From: JAEZHK01 sp040768845
GTDB lineage: Bacteria; Bacillota; Clostridia; Christensenellales; Aristaeellaceae
Assembly (NCBI GenBank): GCA_040768845.1
Contig: JAXGME010000006.1
Span: forward strand, 124,001 to 188,000
Direction: 5' to 3'
DNA length: 64,000 nt
Part shown: piece after piece, positions 9,099 through 17,396 of the stretch
How positions within the stretch are numbered: position 1 is the first letter of the stretch
Layout: the number at the start of each line of letters is the position of its first letter
Position numbers and translations under genes: made by a program
The notes under the pieces: generated by a model
Database searches by the model: none
The model's input: only the letters and a program-made list of their open reading frames with translations
Told to the model about the DNA's origin: nothing

Positions 9099-9935
9099 AT
9101 GAAGACGGGCGTCAGCTTCTTCAGCTTCGCGCAGGACGTGGACATCCGCCAGGCCGCGTCACAGGCCAAAAAGGCCGGCTACGACGGCATCGAGCCGGTG
9201 CTGACCGACGCGGGCTCCCTTTCCATGGCGTCCACCGACCGGGATCTGGCCGAAATCCGCCGCACCGCGGAGGACCTGGGCCTCGAAATCCCCTCCGTAG
9301 GCGCCTGGAACCTGTGGAGCCACAACCTGGCCGGGGACGACCCGGCGGAGACCCGATCCGCCATGGACATCGTCAAAAAGCAGATTGACTGCGCCGCCGC
9401 CCTGGGCGCGGACACCATTTTGGTGGTGCCCGGCTGGGTGGGCGCGCCCTTTGCCCAGGGCGTGGTGCGCTATGACCGCGCCTACGAAAACGCCCAGCGC
9501 GCCCTTTCGGCGCTGGCGCCCCTGGCCCGGGCCGCGGGCGTGGCCATCGCGGTGGAGAACGTGTGGAACAAGTTCCTGCTGTCGCCCCTCGAGATGCGCC
9601 GCTTCCTGGACGAGATCGGCTCTCCCGCCGTGGGCGCCTACTTTGACGTGGGCAACATCGTCTACATCGGCTACCCGGACCAGTGGATCGAGATCCTCGG
9701 TCCGCGCATCAAAAAAGTACACTTCTGCGACTACCGGGCCGACCAGGCGGGTCTTGGCGCCTTTGTGGACCTCTTGGCCGGCGACGTGGACTACCGCGCC
9801 GTGATGGGGGCCCTCGGCTCCGTCGGCTATGACGACTACGTGACCGTGGAATTTCTGCCCAACTACCGGGCGTTCCCCTACCAGTCTATCACAAACGCCC
9901 GGCTGTCCCTCGACACGATTCTATCCATCCAATAA
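9099..9935 (+). CDS. Second sugar phosphate isomerase/epimerase-like TIM barrel
   Basis: The 278-residue product from ATG 9099 (preceded by GGGAGGG) belongs to the same fold as the first gene of the operon but is clearly divergent. Metal-site candidates are IAVEN (Glu), GAYFDVGN (Asp), KKVHFCDYR (His) and YVTVEFLPNY (Glu). Two such enzymes flanking a transporter fits consecutive steps of one pathway, for example an epimerisation plus an isomerisation, as in inositol or keto-sugar catabolism. The ORF stays open upstream into the permease, but the family start and ribosome site mark 9099. Confidence 0.82.
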   Translation: MKTGVSFFSFAQDVDIRQAASQAKKAGYDGIEPVLTDAGSLSMASTDRDLAEIRRTAEDLGLEIPSVGAWNLWSHNLAGDDPAETRSAMDIVKKQIDCAAALGADTILVVPGWVGAPFAQGVVRYDRAYENAQRALSALAPLARAAGVAIAVENVWNKFLLSPLEMRRFLDEIGSPAVGAYFDVGNIVYIGYPDQWIEILGPRIKKVHFCDYRADQAGLGAFVDLLAGDVDYRAVMGALGSVGYDDYVTVEFLPNYRAFPYQSITNARLSLDTILSIQ

Positions 9936-9959
9936 GGAGTCAGCTAAGGAGGTTGCAAG

Positions 9960-10961
9960 ATGAACATTGCCGTCGTCGGATCCGGCTACATCGGCCTTGC
10001 GCACATCGCGGCCATCAAAGGCCTCAAGGACGCGAAGGTGGTGGCGGTGATCAACCGCAGCGTTGCCTCGAACGAAAAGGGTCTCGCGGCCGCGGGCGAG
10101 GGCTGCCGCGCCTACACCACGCTCAAGGACGCGTTGGCCCATGAGAAGATCGACGTGGTGGACGTGTGCACGCCCACCGACACCCACGAGGCCTTTGCCA
10201 TCGAGGCGGCGGAAGCCGGCTGCCACGTGCTGTGCGAAAAGCCGGTCACCTTTGACCTTCCCTCGCTGGAGCGCATGCTGGCCGCGGCGGAGAAAGGCGG
10301 CGTGCGCTTCATGGTGGCCCAGGTGGCGCGCTGGTGGCCGGAGTTCATGGAAATCAAGAAAATGGTGGACGCGGGCAAGCTGGGCCCCGTGCGCATGATC
10401 TACGAAAAGCGCCTGGCCCAGGCGCCGGGCTGGTCCGCCTGGCGCGACGATCCCGCCGTCAGCGGCGGCGGCCTGTACGATATGAACATCCACGACATCG
10501 ATTTTCTCTACACCCTCTTCGGCATGCCCGAAACGGTGTACGCCACCGGCTGGAAGAGCCCCTCCGGCTGCTGGGACCACGTGTCTACCTGCCTCACATG
10601 GGCCTCCGGCCAGAAGGCGGTGGTGGAAACCTCCGTCGCCATGAGCGGCAACTTCCCCTTCTCCATCGAGTTCCGCGGCTCCGGCGACAAGGGCACGCTC
10701 AGCTATCAGCTGACCGCGGGCCACAACATCAAGGACGGCGAGCGGGGCTTTGACTTCAACTTCTACCCCGCCGGCAGCGAGGCGGTCGAGCCCCTCTCGG
10801 CGGAGCAGAAGGACATGTTCGCCGGGGAGATCGAGGGCTTCCTCGAAGCCATCCGCACCGGCGCGAGCGCCCCGGTCACGCCCCAGGAGAGCCGCGATGT
10901 ACTGCGGATCACCCTGGCCATTTTGAAATCCCTGGAGGAGGGCGCCGTCCAGCGGCTGTGA
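9960..10961 (+). CDS. Gfo/Idh/MocA family NAD(P)-dependent oxidoreductase
   Basis: The 333-residue cytoplasmic dehydrogenase has an N-terminal Rossmann fold, VVGSGYIGLAH at about residues 5-15. The family motif CEKPVTF near residue 97 carries the catalytic-site Lys, and GGGLYDMNIHDIDFLYTLFG holds the DxxxH-type catalytic His. Members oxidise or reduce sugars, inositols or amino sugars. AAGGAGG precedes the ATG. It is last in the operon and followed by a very strong terminator. With the two isomerase-like enzymes it suggests redox-linked catabolism, possibly through a keto intermediate, of the imported compound. Confidence 0.88.
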   Translation: MNIAVVGSGYIGLAHIAAIKGLKDAKVVAVINRSVASNEKGLAAAGEGCRAYTTLKDALAHEKIDVVDVCTPTDTHEAFAIEAAEAGCHVLCEKPVTFDLPSLERMLAAAEKGGVRFMVAQVARWWPEFMEIKKMVDAGKLGPVRMIYEKRLAQAPGWSAWRDDPAVSGGGLYDMNIHDIDFLYTLFGMPETVYATGWKSPSGCWDHVSTCLTWASGQKAVVETSVAMSGNFPFSIEFRGSGDKGTLSYQLTAGHNIKDGERGFDFNFYPAGSEAVEPLSAEQKDMFAGEIEGFLEAIRTGASAPVTPQESRDVLRITLAILKSLEEGAVQRL

Positions 10962-10973
10962 CGCCTCCCCCCG

Positions 10974-11019
10974 CGAAAAGGCGCCGCCCGGATCGGCCGA
11001 TCCGGGCGGCGCCTTTTCG
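10974..11019. terminator. Bidirectional terminator, perfect 46-base palindrome
   Basis: The whole 46-base segment equals its own reverse complement (23-base arms beginning CGAAAAGGCGCC), giving an unbroken hairpin flanked by four A and four T. It can end both the sugar operon from the left and the C_GCAxxG_C_C gene from the right. Confidence 0.9.
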
Positions 11020-11021
11020 CC

Positions 11022-11489
11022 CTACGCGGGCGGAATCCGGGCGTCCCGCGCCCGGAGCAGTTCGTCCGTCATCTCCGCCGCGGAGGCCACCAGGTCCGCG
11101 CAGGGCCGCGCCGCGTAATAGCCCGGCGTGCGCGCCGCGGGGACGGGGTCGTCCGCCCCAGCCGGAAGATCCAGAAGCTCCCGGCAGATGATCGAGCCGT
11201 TTTTCTCCGCAAAGGCCTTCCCCAGCGACTGGATCAGCCGGTAGTGCTCCGCCTTGGCCTCGCCGTCCTCCGGGTCGGCGTAGCCGCAGGCCAGCCCCGC
11301 CACCATGAACATGGCGCTCACCGCGCCGCACACCTCCCGCAGCCGGCCCATGCCGCCGCCAAAGGAGGAGGAAAGGCGCAGCGCCGTCTCCATATCCATG
11401 CCGGTCTCGTCGCAGAAGGCGGCGAACACCGCCTGGGCGCAGTTGTAGCCCTGCCCGAAAAGGGCGCGGGCCGCTTCCGAATGATCCAT
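11022..11489 (-). CDS. C_GCAxxG_C_C family protein, probable redox protein
   Basis: The 155-residue product matches the small cysteine-rich family named C_GCAxxG_C_C. Cys17 lies in GYNCAQAVF, Cys26 in FCDETG, a glycine-rich FGGGMGRL leads to Cys54 in EVCGAVSA, and further Cys occur in ACGY, IICRELLDL and ARPCADLV. The spacing suggests a metal or disulfide redox site, but no biochemical role is established for the family that I can name. The start at 11489 is chosen because GGGAGG lies eight bases upstream; the frame remains open 42 bases further. It is divergent from the yitT-like gene and shares its short intergenic region. Confidence 0.8.
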   Translation of the reverse strand: MDHSEAARALFGQGYNCAQAVFAAFCDETGMDMETALRLSSSFGGGMGRLREVCGAVSAMFMVAGLACGYADPEDGEAKAEHYRLIQSLGKAFAEKNGSIICRELLDLPAGADDPVPAARTPGYYAARPCADLVASAAEMTDELLRARDARIPPA

Positions 11490-11568
11490 CCTGCCATCCT
11501 CCCGCCGTTGTATACACCGTTCCGATCTCATTATACGGCATCTGTCAACGGCCTCCGGCGCCGGCTAT

Positions 11569-11597
11569 TGTCATCTGCGGCCGGCGGGTGCTATAAT
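11569..11597 (+). promoter_or_regulatory. Promoter of the yitT-like gene
   Basis: TTGTCA at 11569-11574 and TATAAT at 11592-11597 are separated by 17 bases and lie 30 bases before the ATG. Confidence 0.75.
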
Positions 11598-11627
11598 GCA
11601 CCTGGCCCCAGCGAAAGGAAGATGTCC

Positions 11628-12509
11628 ATGCCAAAGCCCGGCACGCGCCGCCTCGCGGCCGATTACCTGATCCTCGCGGTCCTGGCGGCGCTGATGGCGC
11701 TGAACTATCAGGTTTTTATCCTGCACAATGCCTTCGCGCCCGCGGGCATCAACGGCCTGGCGACGATGGTGCAGTACCTTTTCCACTTCAGCATCGGCTA
11801 CATGTCGCTGATCATCAACCTGCCGCTGGCGGTGTTCTGCTTTTTCGCGGTCGGCCGCCGCTTCACGCTGAAGACGCTGGTGTTCGTGGTGGTGTTCTCC
11901 GGCGCGATGCTCGCGCTTCAGACGGTGGTGGACGTATCCCGGTTCATCTACTTCACCGGCGACGGCCGCAGCACGCTGCTGGCCCCCGTCGCCTCCGGCG
12001 CGGTGAACGGCCTGATCTACGGCGCGGCCATCCGCCGGGGCGGCTCCACCGGCGGCACGGACTTTGTCGCCGCCTACGTGCACAAGAAGCGGCCGGAGTA
12101 TTCCATGGTGCGCATCATCTTTGTGCTGAATACCGCCGTGGCGCTGATCTCCTACTTCGTGTACAATTTCAACATTGAGGCGGTCATCCTGTCAATCCTG
12201 TACAGCTTCATCACCTCCAGGGTCAGCGACAGCATCTTGAAGGGCGGCGAGGCGGCGCTGAGGGTGGAGATCGTCACCGCCCACCCGGAGGAGATCGCGC
12301 GGGTGCTGATCGAAAAACTGAAGCACAGCGTGACCATCGTCAGCGCCGAGGGCGGCTATTCCCACCAGAAGAAGGCGCTTCTGATCTGCGTGGTCAACAA
12401 GCACCAGATCACCCGCATGACCGAGATCCTCTCCGGGTTCCCCGACACCTTCGCCTGCGTGTCCGACGTGACGAAGACGCTGGGCAACTTTCTGCACATC
12501 AGCCGATGA
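11628..12509 (+). CDS. YitT family membrane protein (DUF161/DUF2179)
   Basis: The 293-residue product has about five membrane helices in its first 190 residues. These include LILAVLAALMALNYQVFILHNAFAP... and the GGSTGGTDFVA motif typical of YitT proteins. A soluble C-terminal DUF2179 domain of about 90 residues follows, with VRVEIVTAHPEEI-like and KKALLICVV segments. Function in the family is not settled; a transporter or regulator-like role is suspected. ATG 11628 is eight bases past AGGAAG; an ATG two codons earlier is possible. Confidence 0.85.
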   Translation: MPKPGTRRLAADYLILAVLAALMALNYQVFILHNAFAPAGINGLATMVQYLFHFSIGYMSLIINLPLAVFCFFAVGRRFTLKTLVFVVVFSGAMLALQTVVDVSRFIYFTGDGRSTLLAPVASGAVNGLIYGAAIRRGGSTGGTDFVAAYVHKKRPEYSMVRIIFVLNTAVALISYFVYNFNIEAVILSILYSFITSRVSDSILKGGEAALRVEIVTAHPEEIARVLIEKLKHSVTIVSAEGGYSHQKKALLICVVNKHQITRMTEILSGFPDTFACVSDVTKTLGNFLHISR

Positions 12510-12528
12510 GGCGGGGCTTCGCGGCGGC

Positions 12529-13572
12529 CTACAGGTCGTCCACCATTGCGGTGCTCTTGGCGTAGGCGCTGCTGCGGGCCTCGAAAAAGTCGGTCTTGAC
12601 CAGGTTGGCGTTGGCGTACTGGCTGACCCAGGCCATGCTCTCCGGCTCCCGGTCGTAGCCTTCAAAGAGGGGTTCGAAGCCCAGCCCCTGGCAGCGCAGG
12701 TTGCCCAGGTACTTGATGTAGTCGCTCACCATGCCCCCCGTCAGCCCCTGGATGCGGTCGCCGATCACATACTCGCCCCAGGCGATCTCCTGGCGCACGC
12801 CCTCGGCGATCATCTCCCTAAGGATCTCCACCCGCTCCGGGGTGAAGATCTCCGGCCTTTCCCGCTGCAGCTCCTTGAGGATGTTGCGGAACAGCCACAG
12901 GTGGGTATTCTCATCCCGGTTGATGTAGCGGATCTCCTGCACGCTGCCGGGCATTTTGCCGTTGCGGCCCAGGTTGTAAAAGAACATGAACCCGCTGTAG
13001 AAGTAAATGCCCTCCAGGATGTAGTTGGCCACCAGCACTTTGAGGAAGGTGAATTCATCCCGATCCCGCTGGAAGGCGTTGTACAGATCCCCGATGAAGG
13101 TGTTGCGCTTGAGGAGGTGCCCGTCGGTCTTCCACTGGTAGAGGATTTGGTCCCGCTCCTCGGGGCTGCAGATGGTGTCCAGCATGTAGCTGTAGCTCTG
13201 GCTGTGCACGCACTCCTGAAAGCTCTGGATGGTGAGGCACAGGTTGACCTCGTTGGCGGTCACGTATTCGCCCACGGCGGGCAGGTTGGCGGTCTGAATG
13301 GAATCGAGGAACACCAGGAAGCTCAGAATCTTGTCGTAGGCCTGGCGCTCCGCCGGGGGCAGCTTGGGGTAGTCCTTGACGTCCGGGTTCAGGTTGATCT
13401 CCTCGGGGATCCAGAAGTTGTTCATCGCCTGGCGGTACCAGTCGCTGACCCAGGGATAGCGGAGGTTGTTGAAGTCGTTGAGATTGGTGGTGTTGCCGCC
13501 GATCATGCGGCGGGCCACCACCGAAGGGTCGCCCTCGGGGTTGAACAGGGGTTTTTTCGTGAGCGTCGCCAT
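12529..13572 (-). CDS. nrdB: Ribonucleoside-diphosphate reductase small subunit NrdB, class I
   Basis: Houses the diiron-tyrosyl radical cofactor of class I ribonucleotide reductase. The 347-residue product shows the ligand set expected of the family: Asp in FLVFLDSIQ, Glu in TANEVN or QECVH, EC-VH with His, Glu in YILEGIYFY, and Glu/His in RDENTHLWLF. The radical Tyr is present four residues after the first His (HSQSY), as in E. coli Y122. The gene follows nrdA with 12 bases between. No NrdI or NrdH gene adjoins, favouring class Ia-like over Ib. Confidence 0.95.
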   Translation of the reverse strand: MATLTKKPLFNPEGDPSVVARRMIGGNTTNLNDFNNLRYPWVSDWYRQAMNNFWIPEEINLNPDVKDYPKLPPAERQAYDKILSFLVFLDSIQTANLPAVGEYVTANEVNLCLTIQSFQECVHSQSYSYMLDTICSPEERDQILYQWKTDGHLLKRNTFIGDLYNAFQRDRDEFTFLKVLVANYILEGIYFYSGFMFFYNLGRNGKMPGSVQEIRYINRDENTHLWLFRNILKELQRERPEIFTPERVEILREMIAEGVRQEIAWGEYVIGDRIQGLTGGMVSDYIKYLGNLRCQGLGFEPLFEGYDREPESMAWVSQYANANLVKTDFFEARSSAYAKSTAMVDDL

Positions 13573-13584
13573 GCCGTTGCCTCC

Positions 13585-16098
13585 TCAGGATGCGCAGCTG
13601 TCGCAGGCTTCCACTTCCAAAGCCTTGCCGCGGATGTAGTAGACCGTCTTGACCCCCGCCGCCCAGGCGGCGATGTACAGCTCCAGCACCTGCCGGAAGG
13701 TGTGCTCGCTGGTGACGTAGAGGTTCAGGCTCTGGGCCTGGTCGATGTGGCGCTGCCGGACGCCCGCGGCCCGGACCGACCAGCTCTGGTCGATGGTGTG
13801 GGCGCCCTTATAGTACCAGTAGGTTTCCATGGACAGTTCCGGCGCGACCCGGGGCAGGATCGTGCCCTTTTTCTCCTCCAGGTAGAAGCGGCTCATGACC
13901 GGGTCGATGCCGGCGGTGGTGCCCGCCAGGATGCTGGTGGAACTGGTGGGCGCGACGGCCAGCAGGTAGGCGTTGCGAAGGCCGTCCCGCGCCACATCCC
14001 GGGCCAGCGCGCGCCACGCTTCGGAATCGTAGCCCCGCTTTTCAAAGTAGGCGCCCGTCTGCCAGTCGCTGCCGGCAAAGAGCGGGTAAGCGCCCTTCTC
14101 CGCCGCCAGGCGGCGGCTGGCGGCGATGGTCAGCCAGTTGATCCGCTCAAACACCCCGTCGGCAAAGGCCAGGTGCTTTTCGCTCTCCCAGGGGATGCCG
14201 CGCCGGGCCAGCATGTGGTGGTAGCCGTGCACCCCGAGGCCAATGGCGCGGTAGCGCCGGTTGGTGAGGCGCGCGTAGGCCACCGGGTAGAAATTGAGGT
14301 CGATGACGTTGTCGAGGGCGCGGACGGCGGTGGAAATCACCGCGCTCAGGGCATCCTCATCCTCCACCGGCAGCGTGCCCAGCGACAGGCTGGCCAGGTT
14401 GCACACCACAAAGTCCCCCGGCCGCGTGGTGGTGACCACCACCGTTTCGCCGTTCTCCTCGCGAATCTCCCGGCTGACGAATTCCGCGCCCCGCATGTTC
14501 TGGGCGATCTCGGTGCACAGGTTCGAGCAGTAGATCATGCCCGCGTGGGGGTTGGGGTTCAGGCGGTTGACGGTGTCCCGGTTGAAGGCGAAGGGGGTGC
14601 CTGTCTCCACCGCGGATTTCAGGATCAGCCGCACCAGCTCCTTGAGGGGGATCTCCCGCTTCTTGATGCGCTCGTCCCGCACGCAGTCGCGGTAGCGCGC
14701 CTCCCATTCCTCGCCGTAAGCGTCCTCCAGGGAATAGCCCTTCACCGTCAGGATATCGTGGGGGCACATCAGATACCAGCTCTGGTCCAGGTTCTCCCGG
14801 GCCATCTTCCAGAACAGATCCGGGTAGCACACGCCGGGGAACACGTCGTGGGCCTTCATGCGGTCGTCGCCGTTGTTGGTGCGCAGCTGCAAAAACTCCG
14901 GCAGGTCCCGATGCCAGGCGTCCAGGTACACCGCCACCGCGCCCTGGCGCACCCCCAGCTGGTCCACCGCCACGCAGGTGTCGTTCACCAGCTTGATCCA
15001 GCGGATCACGCCGCCCGCCGCGCCCTCAAAGCCCCGGATGGCGCTGCCGGTGGCGCGCACCTTGCCGAAGTACAGCCCCATGCCGCCGCCGAACTTCGAC
15101 ACCTTGGCGAAGCTGTCGATGGAATGGTAGATGCCCTCGAGGCTGTCGGGCACCGCGTCGATAAAGCAGCTGGAAAGCTGGTGAAAGGGCTTGCGGGCGT
15201 TGGAGAGGGTGGGGGTGGCCATGGTCAGCTGCAGCTGGCTCAGAAGATCGTAAAACCGCTTGACCCAGCTTAGGCGGTCCTTCTTTTCTTCCATCGCCAG
15301 GTGCAGCGCGATGCCCAGGAACATCTCCTGGGGCGATTCCAGCGGCACGTGTCCCCGGGTGCGGATCACGTAGCGGCCCAGCAGCAGATCCAGCCCCGAA
15401 AAGGTAAAAAGATCATCCCGGGACGGATCGAGGAACGCTTCGCACGCCTCGATCTCCCGGCGGCTGTAATTTTCCAGGATGTAGGGGCCGTAAAGGCCCT
15501 CGTCCGTCAGGTAGCGCAGCTTTTCGTAGAGCCCGGAAATATTCCGGCGGCGCGTCTCCTCCCGCAGCGCGCGGTGGAACTGGAACGCGCGCAGGCGGCC
15601 CGCGACGAACTCCCACCGGGGCGCCTCCTGGGTGGTCAGCTCCGCCGCGGCCCGGATCAGCGCCGCCAGCCGCGCCTCCGCGCCCATGTCCCCCTTTTCA
15701 AAGGACTGGTACTTGGAAAAAAGCCGCCCCAGCGCGTATTCCTCGCCGCGAAAGTCCTTGGCGACGCGGGCGAGCACCCCGTCCAGCCCCTCCGCGCCCA
15801 CGGCGGAGGCCAGCGCGCGCCCTGCGGCGCGGTTTTTGGACCGCTCCTCGCGGTAGAGAATGTAGCCCTTGGCCACAGGGTAGTAGCCCCGCGCCATCAG
15901 CGCGCGCTCCACCGCGTCCTGGATGGCCTCCACCGTCACCGGGGCGATTCCCCGGAGGCTCTCCTCCACGTCCGAAAGCAAAAGAGCAAGCGCCCCTTCG
16001 GGCGCCTGCCCCACGCTGATGAACGCTTTTTCCATGGCCGCGGTAATCTTGTTCGGATCGTAGTGCTCCCGGGCGCCGTCGCGTTTTGTGATGAACAT
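13585..16098 (-). CDS. nrdA: Ribonucleoside-diphosphate reductase large subunit NrdA, class I
   Basis: Catalytic subunit reducing NDPs to dNDPs. From ATG 16098 the product has 837 residues. The N-terminal ATP-cone begins MFITKRDGAREHYDPNKI, implying allosteric control of overall activity. The barrel contains SSCFIDAV (active-site Cys), CSNLCTEI (the Asn-Cys-Glu triad carrying the thiyl radical) and the PTSSTS loop. The C-terminus ends with CDSC, the redox shuttle cysteines. An in-frame GTG at 16116 lacks a ribosome site. The gene precedes nrdB in an operon behind candidate NrdR boxes. Confidence 0.96.
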   Translation of the reverse strand: MFITKRDGAREHYDPNKITAAMEKAFISVGQAPEGALALLLSDVEESLRGIAPVTVEAIQDAVERALMARGYYPVAKGYILYREERSKNRAAGRALASAVGAEGLDGVLARVAKDFRGEEYALGRLFSKYQSFEKGDMGAEARLAALIRAAAELTTQEAPRWEFVAGRLRAFQFHRALREETRRRNISGLYEKLRYLTDEGLYGPYILENYSRREIEACEAFLDPSRDDLFTFSGLDLLLGRYVIRTRGHVPLESPQEMFLGIALHLAMEEKKDRLSWVKRFYDLLSQLQLTMATPTLSNARKPFHQLSSCFIDAVPDSLEGIYHSIDSFAKVSKFGGGMGLYFGKVRATGSAIRGFEGAAGGVIRWIKLVNDTCVAVDQLGVRQGAVAVYLDAWHRDLPEFLQLRTNNGDDRMKAHDVFPGVCYPDLFWKMARENLDQSWYLMCPHDILTVKGYSLEDAYGEEWEARYRDCVRDERIKKREIPLKELVRLILKSAVETGTPFAFNRDTVNRLNPNPHAGMIYCSNLCTEIAQNMRGAEFVSREIREENGETVVVTTTRPGDFVVCNLASLSLGTLPVEDEDALSAVISTAVRALDNVIDLNFYPVAYARLTNRRYRAIGLGVHGYHHMLARRGIPWESEKHLAFADGVFERINWLTIAASRRLAAEKGAYPLFAGSDWQTGAYFEKRGYDSEAWRALARDVARDGLRNAYLLAVAPTSSTSILAGTTAGIDPVMSRFYLEEKKGTILPRVAPELSMETYWYYKGAHTIDQSWSVRAAGVRQRHIDQAQSLNLYVTSEHTFRQVLELYIAAWAAGVKTVYYIRGKALEVEACDSCAS

Positions 16099-16133
16099 GC
16101 CTGGACCTGCTTTCACCGGTAATGGGATACTCC

Positions 16134-16180
16134 AGCTATATACCAGCTTTCAGGCCCGGTGAAACAACAACATATGGTGT
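16134..16180 (-). promoter_or_regulatory. Candidate tandem NrdR boxes and promoter for nrdAB
   Basis: On the minus strand ACACCATATGTTGTTG (16180-16165) matches most of the NrdR box consensus (ACACWATATATTGTGT-like). A second AT-rich imperfect palindrome centred on TATATA (16148-16134) follows. Their centres are about 32 bases apart, three helical turns, as known for NrdR sites. The TATATA could also be the -10, with a TTGTTT -35-like element in the first box. The regulator gene is not in the window. Confidence 0.45.
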
Positions 16181-16213
16181 CTCAACCCTATGACATCCAC
16201 AACATGCGGGGCG

Positions 16214-17212
16214 TTACGCCGGCTTTTCGCCGCGCTTGAGCTCGTAGAGCCTGCTGTCCGCGGCCGCGAACATTTGCCCGACGGTGTCATAGTCCGCAAA
16301 GGACACGATGCCGATGGTGACGCCGGCGCTCCTTTCGCAGGTGACGGCCAGCGCCCTGAATTCTGTCCGGATGCGCTCGATCCGCCCGGTCAAATCCGCC
16401 CGGTCGCCGTGAAAGACGACGGCAAACTCGTCGCCGCCCCAGCGGCTGACGGCGTGGTGTTCCATGTCAAAGTGCCTGCGCAGCAGATCGGCCAGCGCCT
16501 TGAGCAGGCGGTCCCCCACCAGGTGGCCGCAGTTGTCGTTGACCTTTTTGAAGTTGTTGAGATCGATCAGCGCCAGATAGGTGCCTTCCGCGCCCTTCCG
16601 GAAGGCCTCGTTGACCGTGCTGTCAAACATCCGGCGGTTGTAAAGGCCCGTCAATTCGTCGTACTTCGCCAGGATATCCAGCTTGCGGTTGGCCTGCTCA
16701 TACGCCCGGGTGAACCGCAGCACAATGAGAAAGAGCGCGACCATCAGAAGCGGGATCTGAATCATCCGGTCGACGTACTGCACCTCGGCCGGATACCGGG
16801 TGATGACCTGCGGAAAGCGGTGCTCCACCACGCGCATCGCCGTGAACATGACGATCAGCGAAACCGACAGAAATATGCGCTTCCAGCCGTCAAAGAGGTA
16901 GATCTGCACGATCAGCAGCAGGAGCGAATAGCCGACGGCGTTGTTGTCGCTGCCGCCGGAATCGATAAACGCGAAGGGAACAAACGCAAAAATCAGAAAC
17001 AGGAACACGCAAAACTTGACGTTCTCCGCGAGGCGCGCGTTTTTTGTCAGAAAGAAGGCGGTCACGGCGATGACAAAGAGCGCGATCCACTTCAGGTCCG
17101 TCTCAAAGGGAAAGCCCGCGACGGCGTTGCCCACGATGCACGCCACCGCCAGCGCGGCGCCCGCCACCAATACGCCCCGGAACAGCCTTCCCCGCAAATC
17201 CGATTGGCCCAT
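16214..17212 (-). CDS. Membrane-bound diguanylate cyclase (GGDEF)
   Basis: Makes cyclic di-GMP from two GTP at the inner face of the membrane. The 332-residue product has about six hydrophobic segments in residues 15-165 (a sensory membrane region without a recognised named domain). A short linker (YEQANRKLDILAKYDELTGLYNRR) leads to a GGDEF domain with DLNNFKKVNDNCGH and the intact active-site loop RWGGDEFAV. No inhibitory RxxD site is obvious in the expected position five residues before GGDEF. GGAGGAAG precedes ATG 17212. It stands alone, divergent from modB. Confidence 0.92.
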   Translation of the reverse strand: MGQSDLRGRLFRGVLVAGAALAVACIVGNAVAGFPFETDLKWIALFVIAVTAFFLTKNARLAENVKFCVFLFLIFAFVPFAFIDSGGSDNNAVGYSLLLLIVQIYLFDGWKRIFLSVSLIVMFTAMRVVEHRFPQVITRYPAEVQYVDRMIQIPLLMVALFLIVLRFTRAYEQANRKLDILAKYDELTGLYNRRMFDSTVNEAFRKGAEGTYLALIDLNNFKKVNDNCGHLVGDRLLKALADLLRRHFDMEHHAVSRWGGDEFAVVFHGDRADLTGRIERIRTEFRALAVTCERSAGVTIGIVSFADYDTVGQMFAAADSRLYELKRGEKPA

Positions 17213-17279
17213 GCATCTTCCTCCGCCCGCGGGCCGCCTTCCCATCCAAAAAGCACCGCGGAAACTGCAATTATCGTTC

Positions 17280-17309
17280 ATTATACGCCCGGCAAGTGGG
17301 GATTGTCCA
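17280..17309 (-). promoter_or_regulatory. Promoter of the diguanylate cyclase gene
   Basis: On the minus strand TGGACA (17309-17304) and TATAAT (17285-17280) are 18 bases apart, 68 bases before the ATG. Confidence 0.6.
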
Positions 17310-17345
17310 CCCGGGCGGTCAAAATTTGCCCGGGGACGCGGTGGT

Positions 17346-17374
17346 TTGACACGGCCCTCCGAATGCGCTACAAT
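17346..17374 (+). promoter_or_regulatory. Promoter of modBC
   Basis: TTGACA at 17346-17351 and TACAAT at 17369-17374 with a 17-base spacer, 22 bases before the modB ATG. No ModE-type palindrome was noticed. Confidence 0.8.
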
Positions 17375-17396
17375 CAACCAAAAGGGAGGGCTGGGC

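Noticed and set aside
12901..15273. 790-codon open frame antisense to nrdA/nrdB
   Set aside because: Spans two conserved genes on the other strand; composition is that of a mirror frame.
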